Source of the DNA: Akkermansiaceae bacterium
GTDB lineage: Bacteria > Verrucomicrobiota > Verrucomicrobiia > Verrucomicrobiales > Akkermansiaceae
Assembly: GCA_019634595.1 (NCBI GenBank)
Contig: JAHCBC010000005.1
Location: forward strand, 1-64,000
Reading direction: 5' to 3'
DNA: 64,000 nucleotides
Numbering within the stretch: position 1 is the stretch's first letter; each line of letters opens with the position of its first letter. The notes beneath the pieces were generated by a model, which had not been told where the DNA came from, made no database searches, and saw nothing but the letters and a program-made list of their open reading frames with translations. The position numbers and the translations under genes are program-made. This document shows positions 35,109 to 41,652 of this stretch, piece after piece.

Positions 35109-35372
35109 GTGGATTGGGAATCTGACAAACGCATCGCCCGCTCGATGCTGCGGAACCGCGGCACGCGGCGGAAGATCATGGCGCGCATGCTCCTGCTCGC
35201 GCTCGGTCTCATGGCGGGCGGACTGTGGCTGGTCGATGACTGGCTGCGGACGCGCCCGTGGATGTTCCTCATCTGGTGGGGTGCCTGCGCGTTCCTCACC
35301 TGCCTCACCATGGTGATGGCGCTGTATGACATGCTCGCCGTCATCCGCGAAGAAAGGGAAAAGCACCATTGA
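35109..35372 (+). CDS. Small two-helix membrane protein (GTG start)
   Basis: An 87-residue protein. The likeliest start is GTG at 35109 (translated MDWESDKRIARSML), because upstream codons read through a repeat. A basic stretch RNRGTRRKIMAR leads into two hydrophobic helices (MLLLALGLMAGGLWLV and WMFLIWWGACAFLTCLTMVMAL), then a charged REEREKHH tail. No family recognised. It lies 22 bases before the GH13 gene on the same strand and could be co-expressed with it. Confidence 0.6.
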   Translation: MDWESDKRIARSMLRNRGTRRKIMARMLLLALGLMAGGLWLVDDWLRTRPWMFLIWWGACAFLTCLTMVMALYDMLAVIREEREKHH

Positions 35373-35394
35373 AGATCCCGCGTGATGGGGGACA

Positions 35395-37209
35395 ATGCAG
35401 GCGATGTCCGAGAAGAACACGCCCGCCGCCCCCCGCCCGGTGATCTATCAGCTTTTCGTCCGCCTCTTCGGCAACACCAACACCACGCGGAAAAGGAACG
35501 GCACCCTGGCGGAGAACGGCTGTGGGAAATTCGCCGACATCAATGAAGCCGCGCTCACCTCGCTGAAGGACATGAGCTTCACCCACATCTGGCTCACCGG
35601 TATCATCGAGCAGGCCAGCGGTACGGAATACCCGTGCCGTCCCGCCGATGACCGGGACATCCTCAAGGGCGAGGCGGGCAGCCCCTATGCCATCCGCGAC
35701 TACTTCGACGTCTGCCCGGACTACGCGCTGGACGCGGAGAAACGCATCGATGAATTCCGCGATCTGGTCGCCCGCTGCCACGGCCTGGGGTTGAAGGTCA
35801 TCATCGACTTCATCCCCAACCATGTCTCCCGCTGCTACGTCTCCGACATCCGTCCGGAGCACACCTTCGGCCACGGGGATGACCGCGACGTTTTCTTCCA
35901 CCGGGACAACCACTACTACTATCTGCGCCGTGGTGATCCCGGCGACGGACCGCCGCTGAAGCTGCCCGGATCCGGTGACGGTTTCTTCGGCCCGGAGGCG
36001 GAGTATGGAAAGGTGACGGGCAACAACGTCATCTCATGGACTCCCTCCGTGGACGATTGGTATGAGACGGTGAAAATCAACTACGGCCATGACTTCACCA
36101 CCGGCCGGGACACCTCCCACCTGCCCGGGCCGGATGCTCCGTGTGAGGAGGTGCCGAAGACCTGGCGCACCATGGATGAGATCCTCCGTTACTGGCAGGA
36201 GATGGGTGTGGACGGCTTCCGCGCGGACATGGCCCACATGGTGCCCATGGAGTTCTGGCGCTGGGCGGTGAAACGCGCGCGCGCGCGCCAGCCCGGCGTC
36301 TTCTTTTCCGCGGAAGCCTACAACAACGACCCCGCGAAGCTCACCGACGGCCACGTGCTGGACGCCCTGCTGGATGCCGGGTTCGACGGCGTCTATGACA
36401 AGCAGACCTACGACGTCGCGGAGGGCATCTATGATGCCGGAAAGTGGGCCAACGACTTCGACGGCGGGGAGTTCGCGGAAGAACGCTTCCACAAATCCCT
36501 GCGCTTCGTGGAGAACCATGACGAGGTGCGCATCGCCTGTGCGGAGGCATGGGGCGGCCATGGCATGCACGCCGGACGGCCCGCCTCCGCCGTCCTGCTG
36601 GGCATGGGGCGCGGCCCCATCATGATCTACAGCGGCCAGGAAGTGGGGGAGTGCGGCGGCGATGAGGCCGGCTTCAGCACCGACCACAAGCGCACCACCA
36701 TCTTCGACTATTGGTGCATGAAGGAGTTCGTGAAATGGGTGAACGGCGGCCGCTATGACGGCGGCGGTCTCAGCCCGGAACAAAAGGATCTCCGCACCTG
36801 GTATGGCAAGCTGCTGTCCGTGCTGGCGCGGCCCGCCTTCACACGCGGGGAATTCTTCGGGCTGAACTGGTTCAACCGGGAGAACCCCGCCTTCGGCCGC
36901 CAGCCCGGTGAGAAAGTCTCCGGCCACTGGATCTACGCCTTTCTCCGCCATGACCCGGAGAGCAGGGAATCCTTCCTCGTCGTGGCGAACTTCCACCCGG
37001 ACCTGGACATGACCGACCTGCGCATCCTCATCCCGGAGGGTGCGTGGGAATTCATGGGCCGTGAGCAGGACCGCGAATGGGCCTTCCACGACCGCCTGGA
37101 AGGAAGCTGGCGCGGCGCCACCGACCGCGACAGCCTGGACACCGACGGCATCAACATCGGCAACCTGGAAGCCCTGAACGCCACCGTGCTGGAGATCAGC
37201 AGGTGGTGA
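35395..37209 (+). CDS. Alpha-amylase family (GH13) glycoside hydrolase or transferase
   Basis: A 604-residue cytoplasmic (no signal peptide) member of GH13; an alternative start is M4 at 35404. The TIM barrel carries the four classic regions: I DFIPNH (138-143), II GFRADMAHM with predicted nucleophile D278, III FFSAEAYNND with acid/base E307, IV VENHDE with D376. ADINEAALTSLKDMSFTHIW near the N-terminus and an Asn-rich insertion are seen before the barrel. The family acts on alpha-glucans, maltose or trehalose; without a signal peptide a role in internal glycogen or maltose metabolism is likely. Specificity not decidable. Confidence 0.9.
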   Translation: MQAMSEKNTPAAPRPVIYQLFVRLFGNTNTTRKRNGTLAENGCGKFADINEAALTSLKDMSFTHIWLTGIIEQASGTEYPCRPADDRDILKGEAGSPYAIRDYFDVCPDYALDAEKRIDEFRDLVARCHGLGLKVIIDFIPNHVSRCYVSDIRPEHTFGHGDDRDVFFHRDNHYYYLRRGDPGDGPPLKLPGSGDGFFGPEAEYGKVTGNNVISWTPSVDDWYETVKINYGHDFTTGRDTSHLPGPDAPCEEVPKTWRTMDEILRYWQEMGVDGFRADMAHMVPMEFWRWAVKRARARQPGVFFSAEAYNNDPAKLTDGHVLDALLDAGFDGVYDKQTYDVAEGIYDAGKWANDFDGGEFAEERFHKSLRFVENHDEVRIACAEAWGGHGMHAGRPASAVLLGMGRGPIMIYSGQEVGECGGDEAGFSTDHKRTTIFDYWCMKEFVKWVNGGRYDGGGLSPEQKDLRTWYGKLLSVLARPAFTRGEFFGLNWFNRENPAFGRQPGEKVSGHWIYAFLRHDPESRESFLVVANFHPDLDMTDLRILIPEGAWEFMGREQDREWAFHDRLEGSWRGATDRDSLDTDGINIGNLEALNATVLEISRW

Positions 37210-37230
37210 GGCCCCGGAGCATCCGCCCGG

Positions 37231-38109
37231 TCACAGCGGCAGGAACACCAGCTTGCCTGCCTTGGTTTCCGGGACGACGAGGACGCCCGCCTTTTCATCG
37301 ACGAAGGCATCGGCTGCGGCGGTCAGACCCTCGCCCATCTTCACCTTGCCCGGGTATTTCCACACGTTGCCGGTCCGTACTTCGGTGACGTAGAAGTTGC
37401 CCTTGGAATCATGGACGATGGCGTCCGCGCTGCGGTGCCCTTCCGCCAGGATCTTGAACGCTCCGTTGCCCTCCCATTCGTAGATGTTGCCGGTGAAGAA
37501 CTCGGCGATGCGGATCTTGCCCTCCGGGGTCACGTCCACGCCGTTCGGGCATTTCATGCGCTCGTCCGCCGGGACCACCTCGGTCACCTTTCCGTCGAGG
37601 GTGATCTGATAGATGCGGCCCTCCGCGGGCACGGCCTTCGCCTCCGCGCTGTCCAGCGGCCAGAATCCATCCGGCCCGGCGATCTTGTCCCGCGCGCCCA
37701 TGTCCGTCACCAGCACGCTCTTTCCGTCCGCAGCGATGGCCACGTCATTCAGGAAAAGGATGGGCCGCGGGAAAGCCTCCGGCCCGGCCAGCAACTTCTT
37801 TTCCCCCTTGGAATCGATCCTCCACACCTGGGTGAAATCCGCGGTGATGAGGGAGTCCTCCAGGAACACGATGCCCTTCGGGTCATGCAGTCCGCTGACG
37901 AACGGCTTCACCACACCATCCTCGATGACGACGATGGAGCCGTCGCCATCGCCGGGATTCCGCGTCGGCCCCATGAGGGTGACGTAGTAATTTCCGCCGA
38001 AGCCCTTCGTCACGCTCTCCGGGTTCGGCCCGACGTCGATGGTTTTCAGTTCGGCGGAGGCGAGGGTGGAGCCAAAGGCGGCGGCACAGAGGAAGGCGAT
38101 GGGTTTCAT
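37231..38109 (-). CDS. Exported SMP-30/gluconolactonase-like beta-propeller
   Basis: A 292-residue exported protein with signal MKPIAFLCAAAFGSTLASA. Blade-like repeats show the SMP-30/NHL pattern: GIVFLEDSLITADFTQVWRID, LNDVAIAADGKSVLVTDM, CPNGVDVTPEGKIRIAEFF, SADAIVHDSKGNFYVTEVR. The Asn-Asp and Asp residues at LND and NGVD correspond to metal ligands in SMP-30. It could hydrolyse a sugar lactone or simply bind a ligand. It converges on the GH13 gene, 21 bases away, and is followed upstream by a family-C repeat and dnaB. Confidence 0.85.
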   Translation of the reverse strand: MKPIAFLCAAAFGSTLASAELKTIDVGPNPESVTKGFGGNYYVTLMGPTRNPGDGDGSIVVIEDGVVKPFVSGLHDPKGIVFLEDSLITADFTQVWRIDSKGEKKLLAGPEAFPRPILFLNDVAIAADGKSVLVTDMGARDKIAGPDGFWPLDSAEAKAVPAEGRIYQITLDGKVTEVVPADERMKCPNGVDVTPEGKIRIAEFFTGNIYEWEGNGAFKILAEGHRSADAIVHDSKGNFYVTEVRTGNVWKYPGKVKMGEGLTAAADAFVDEKAGVLVVPETKAGKLVFLPL

Positions 38110-38156
38110 GGATTCCCGAAAGTCGAATGGATCACGGGAGACAAGTCAAGAGGGGG

Positions 38157-38282
38157 TAAGGAGGGAGGACACTCTTGTCCTCCGACGGCATTGGGGAATG
38201 AAGTGAAGGATGGATCTATCCCAAAACGCCTTTGCTTTGCGTTCCGGTTGCAGCCGGAGGACAGGAGTGTCCTCCCTCCTAA
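38157..38282. repeat. Family-C inverted-repeat element, copy 1
   Basis: An element of about 126 bases with 25-base terminal inverted repeats (GGAGGGAGGACACTCTTGTC at the left, the inverse at the right). It reads through as TAAGGAGGG ... CCCTCCTAA. The second copy, at 56060-56185, is in the opposite orientation and matches along the interior (for example CAACCGGAACGCAAA.. against CAACAGGAACGCAAA.. when inverted). It sits between the start of the SMP-30 gene and the stop of dnaB. Confidence 0.85.
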
Positions 38283-38289
38283 CTGCCCC

Positions 38290-39732
38290 TTACTCCGGAT
38301 CCTTTGCGGGGGCGCCGGTCTCGAAGCGCATCAGCTCCGCGATGAAGGTGAGTGGGATGTGGCCGGTTTCACCGTTACGGTTTTTGGCCAGCACCAGCTC
38401 GGCTTCGCCGGCCTTGGCTTCCTTGTCCTCGGCGTCCTCGGCGTAGTAGGCGGTCCGGTAGAGCAGGCCGACCATGTCGGCGTCCTGCTCGATGGAGCCG
38501 GACTCCCGGAGGTCGGACATCCGGGGGACACCCAGGCTCTTGCCGCTCCGGCTTTCCGGTCCCCGGTTGAGCTGGGCCAGGATGAGGATGGGCAGGCTGA
38601 GTTCCTTCGCCAGCGCCTTGATACCGGAGGAAATTTCCGCGATCTCCCGCTCACGGGAGCCTTCCGCCTGCTTCGTGCGGGACTTCATCAACTGGAGGTA
38701 GTCGATGGCGATGAACTGGATGTTTTCCTCCCGCTTCTTCCGCCGCGCCTTCGCCCGCAGCTCGTTGATGGAAATGCCTGCGGTGTCGTCGATGAAGAGC
38801 TTCGATCCCGCGATCTCGAGCGCGGCGCGCTGGATGCGCTGGAGGTCGCCCTTCGCCGGGGTGTAGCCGCGGGAGAGCTGGCTGAGCGCGAACTTCGCCC
38901 GTGCGAAAATGAGACGCTGCACGATCTGGAACGAGCTCATTTCGCAGGAGAACACCATCGAGGGCTTCTGCAGGTCCATGCAGATGTGCTCCACGATGTT
39001 CATCATGAAGGAGGTCTTTCCCATCGACGGACGGGCGGCGACGACGAACATTTCACCGGGCTTCAGGCCGCTGCTCATGCGGTCCAGCTCGCTGAAGCCG
39101 GTGCTGACGCCCTGCGCGCCCTTTTCCCCCGCCAGCAGGGACTGGAACTGCTCCAGCACCTCGTGGACGGAGTCCTTGATCGTCGGCGCACGGTTCGTTT
39201 CGGATCCTTCGCGGATGGCCAGGACGTTCTGCTCCACGGAGTCCAGCAGGCCGGCCACCTCGTCCGGCGCGTCATACGCCTGCGCGATGGCGGCGTTCGC
39301 GTTCTGGATGATGGAGCGGAGGACGAACTTGTCCTTCACGTGCTGCAGGTGGCTGCGGAAATGCCCCGGACTGGGGGCGTAGGTGTAGAGGTCCGTCAGG
39401 GTGGCGGGGCCGCCCACGCGGTCCAGCAGGCCGCGGTCGATGAGGCGCTGCACCAGCGAGACCAGCTCCACTTCCTGCCCGGCCTCGAACAGTTCCACCA
39501 GGAAGGCGAACAACGTGGAGTGGGACGGCAGGTAGAAGTGGTCCTTCGTCAGCTTTTCCTCGATGGCCACGCCGATGTATTCCTGCGGGTCCTGCAGCAT
39601 GGAGGACAGCAGGCTCTTTTCCGGCCCCACGGCATGCGGCAGCGCGCGTGTCACGTCATCCACCGCGGCCGCCCCCTGCTGGAGGTAGGAATTCGGCGAG
39701 GATGTGGACGGTGGTTTGGTGTCGGCGGCCAT
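38290..39732 (-). CDS. dnaB: Replicative DNA helicase
   Basis: A 480-residue DnaB, start at 39732 (MAADTKPPSTSSPN); the frame runs 40 codons further but into the 9-mer array. The N-terminal collar domain has RALPHAVGPEKSLLSSML; the RecA-like helicase has Walker A ARPSMGKTSF (family: ARPSMGKTA), the Walker B stretch IQFIAIDYLQLMKS, the QLNRGPESRSGKSLGVPRMSDLRESGSIEQDADMV signature region and an arginine-finger-type C-terminus. No intein. Hexameric DnaB opens DNA at the replication fork. The gene ends 8 bases after a family-C repeat. Confidence 0.97.
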   Translation of the reverse strand: MAADTKPPSTSSPNSYLQQGAAAVDDVTRALPHAVGPEKSLLSSMLQDPQEYIGVAIEEKLTKDHFYLPSHSTLFAFLVELFEAGQEVELVSLVQRLIDRGLLDRVGGPATLTDLYTYAPSPGHFRSHLQHVKDKFVLRSIIQNANAAIAQAYDAPDEVAGLLDSVEQNVLAIREGSETNRAPTIKDSVHEVLEQFQSLLAGEKGAQGVSTGFSELDRMSSGLKPGEMFVVAARPSMGKTSFMMNIVEHICMDLQKPSMVFSCEMSSFQIVQRLIFARAKFALSQLSRGYTPAKGDLQRIQRAALEIAGSKLFIDDTAGISINELRAKARRKKREENIQFIAIDYLQLMKSRTKQAEGSREREIAEISSGIKALAKELSLPILILAQLNRGPESRSGKSLGVPRMSDLRESGSIEQDADMVGLLYRTAYYAEDAEDKEAKAGEAELVLAKNRNGETGHIPLTFIAELMRFETGAPAKDPE

Positions 39733-39843
39733 GAAAAGAAGCGGGGCGGAGAGAGTGCCAAACGGCTCCCCGTTGGTCAATGACACCCTGCTGCGGACAG
39801 TGTCTCCGCGCCATGAATCGCCCGCCGATGATGGAGCGGCGTC

Positions 39844-39967
39844 TGTGAACAACGTGTGGACACCATGTGGACGATCGTGAACAATGGTCCGCGAAAATCG
39901 GTGTGAGCAACCTGTGGATGGCCGTGAACAACCGCTTTGTGAATATCCTGTGAATGGCGGTGAACAG
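39844..39967. promoter_or_regulatory. Helically phased array of DnaA-box-like 9-mers
   Basis: Ten 9-mers of the form TGTGRAYRR (inverse consensus YYRTYCACA, compare the DnaA box TTATCCACA) begin at 39844, 39855, 39866, 39876, 39902, 39913, 39923, 39938, 39949 and 39959. Within three groups of 4, 3 and 3 the spacing is 10-11 bases, one helical turn. All face the same way. The array lies in the 296-base gap between dnaB (minus) and dtd (plus). The best match, TGTGGATGG at 39913, differs from the standard box at two positions; others differ at two or three. DnaA binding is inferred. Confidence 0.6.
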
Positions 39968-40028
39968 ACTCTGTTTGTCCCTTGCAGACAGTCATTGCCA
40001 AATGGAATCGAACGCTTGAAAAGAAGGC

Positions 40029-40481
40029 ATGCGAGCCATCCTGCAACGCACGCTTGAAGCGTCCGTGACTGTGAATAACCAGACCACCGCGGAGATCGAT
40101 CACGGGCTGGTGATCCTGCTGGGAGTGGAGGATGGGGACGGTACGGAGGATGTGGAGTGGCTGTCCGGAAAGGTGGCGCGGATGCGGATCTTCGCGGATG
40201 AGGAGGGGAAAATGAACCGCTCCGTGACGGAGGCGGGCGGCGGCATCATCGTGGTCAGCCAGTTCACGCTGCATGCCTCGACGAAAAAAGGGAACCGGCC
40301 GTCGTTCCTGCGCTCCGCCGCGCCCGCCGTTTCAGAGCCGTTGTATGAGGCGTTCTGCGCCGCACTGGAAAAGGAGACGGGAAGTGCGGTCGGCCGCGGC
40401 ATCTTCGGCGCGGACATGAAGGTGACCCTGGTCAACGACGGCCCGGTGACGATCGTCATCGATTCCCGGAACCGCGAGTGA
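40029..40481 (+). CDS. dtd: D-aminoacyl-tRNA deacylase
   Basis: A 150-residue cytoplasmic deacylase, full family length. It hydrolyses D-amino acids from mischarged tRNA. Key motifs are both present in slightly altered form: SQFTLHAST (77-85; usual SQFTLxAD) and NDGPVT (136-141; usual NxGPVT, the cross-subunit Gly-cisPro motif). Start MRAILQRTLEASVTV agrees with the family. It reads away from dnaB and the phased 9-mer array and is followed directly by the first RAYT-associated repeat. Confidence 0.96.
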   Translation: MRAILQRTLEASVTVNNQTTAEIDHGLVILLGVEDGDGTEDVEWLSGKVARMRIFADEEGKMNRSVTEAGGGIIVVSQFTLHASTKKGNRPSFLRSAAPAVSEPLYEAFCAALEKETGSAVGRGIFGADMKVTLVNDGPVTIVIDSRNRE

Positions 40482-40486
40482 GTGAT

Positions 40487-40654
40487 GGCAGGGACCGCAT
40501 TCCATGCGGTCAGGCGGAGAAGAGTCACCAGGACCATCCGGGTCCAATCCTCAATGACGCACCAATCACGTGTGGAACTACCCCCTGATGATCCCGGAGC
40601 CGCAGGATATCCACCGCCGCCCCCCGCCTGACGCCATGGAATGGCGTCCCTGCC
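40487..40654. repeat. Family-A composite REP element, unit 1
   Basis: A 168-base unit with two hairpins in opposite orientation: GGCAGGGACCGCATTCC... at 40487-40517 (stem GACCGCA/TGCGGTC) and ...GACGCCATGGAATGGCGTC at 40624-40654 (stem GACGCCAT/ATGGCGTC). The ~106-base spacer carries CCCGGAGCCGCAGGATATCC, also found in units 2 and 3. Begins 5 bases after the dtd stop. Confidence 0.9.
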
Positions 40655-40666
40655 GTGACGTCAGAA

Positions 40667-40841
40667 GGCAGGGACCGCACTCCGTGCGGTCAGGCGGGGA
40701 GGAGTCACCATGATTGTCCTGTTCCAATCCAATAAGGGATGTCACCCCTCATCTCCCGGACATCTGCCGTAGTCCGAAAGCCGCAGGATATCTCCCGCCG
40801 CCCCTCCCCCCCGCCGGACGCCATGGAATGGCGTCCCTGCC
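40667..40841. repeat. Family-A composite REP element, unit 2
   Basis: Same two-hairpin structure as unit 1, here 175 bases: + hairpin at 40667-40697 (GACCGCAC-TCC-GTGCGGTC) and - hairpin at 40811-40841. It begins 12 bases after unit 1, so two units sit in tandem upstream of the RAYT gene. Confidence 0.9.
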
Positions 40842-40909
40842 TTGCTGCCCCGAAACGCAATCCATTCTGCTGCTTGCCAACCGGACAAGCGGCCCATTCA
40901 ATCTGCCGT

Positions 40910-41404
40910 ATGTTGCCGAACTCCAGGCCGGACCGATCCGCCCGAAGTCCGATTCATCTTCCCCCGGATTGGGTGGTTCAGGATGCCGTGTTTTTTATCA
41001 CCATCAACTGCAGTGTCCGGGGGAAAGCCCAACTGACGGCAGAGGATCTGCCCGGGAAAATTTTCTCGGCAATCAGCCATTATCAGCAGAACCGGCGGTG
41101 GTGGCCGGAGATGGTCCTCTTGATGCCGGATCACCTGCATGCGCTCATTTCGTTCTCATGGGAGAAAGGCCAGGGCATGGGATCGGTCATCGGCCACTGG
41201 AAGCGATACACCGCCAGAACCTTTGGGATTGGCTGGCAGCGTGACTACTTCGACCATCGCATCCGGAGTGAGGGTGACCACCTGGCAACCTGGGCATATA
41301 TCCGGGAGAACCCCGTGCGTGCGGGACTGGTCGGAGATTACGCGGATTGGCCGCATGTATGGTTCCCCGGGCGTATCGGCTGGGATTCCACCAAGCCATC
41401 GTAA
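40910..41404 (+). CDS. REP-associated tyrosine transposase (RAYT)
   Basis: A 164-residue single-domain Y1 transposase of the IS200/RAYT type, started at 40910 (MLPNSRPDRSARS) because the open frame further upstream translates REP unit 2. The HUH metal-binding pair is H75/H77 in LMPDHLHALI; the nucleophile is Y130 in WAYIRENPVRAGLVGDYADW, the diagnostic RAYT C-terminal block. DWVVQDAVFFITINC is the usual first strand. RAYTs nick single-stranded DNA at REP hairpins and are the presumed source of REP repeats in many genomes. Flanked by units 1-2 on one side and unit 3 on the other, which makes it a likely autonomous source element. It carries one gene only, no accessory orfB. Confidence 0.93.
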   Translation: MLPNSRPDRSARSPIHLPPDWVVQDAVFFITINCSVRGKAQLTAEDLPGKIFSAISHYQQNRRWWPEMVLLMPDHLHALISFSWEKGQGMGSVIGHWKRYTARTFGIGWQRDYFDHRIRSEGDHLATWAYIRENPVRAGLVGDYADWPHVWFPGRIGWDSTKPS

Positions 41405-41425
41405 GAGCGCAGGCGGGGACCGCAA

Positions 41426-41593
41426 GGCAGGGACCGCACTCCGTGCGGTCAGGCGGGGAGCACCGCCATGATCCGCCGATTCCAATCTGCGAAGAGACGC
41501 CACCGATCCCCTCCCGGACATCTGTCGTGGTGCGAAAGCCCGAGGATTTCCGCCGCCGCCCCCCGCCGGACGCCATGGAATGGCGTCCCTGCC
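41426..41593. repeat. Family-A composite REP element, unit 3
   Basis: 168 bases with + hairpin at 41426-41456 and - hairpin at 41563-41593, same length as unit 1. A partial duplicate (AGGCGGGGACCGCA at 41411-41424) precedes it. It closes the RAYT region on the downstream side, 21 bases after the RAYT stop, and ends 59 bases before the next gene. Confidence 0.9.
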
Positions 41594-41652
41594 ATCACAC
41601 CCCTGAAAAATCCCCTCTCCCCACCACGTATCCCACCCCTGAAGCGAAACCC

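Noticed and set aside
37411..39783. 790-codon open frame on the plus strand
   Set aside because: Antisense to the SMP-30-like gene and dnaB, both with clear family motifs. Composition is His/Gly/Arg-rich, typical of a shadow in GC-rich DNA.
39844..39967. CRISPR array
   Set aside because: The repeats are 9-mers one helical turn apart, with no unique spacers of 30 bases and no cas genes.
40739..40909. Longer start for the RAYT transposase
   Set aside because: This segment translates REP unit 2 and its spacer; the family domain begins after residue 10 of the shorter form.
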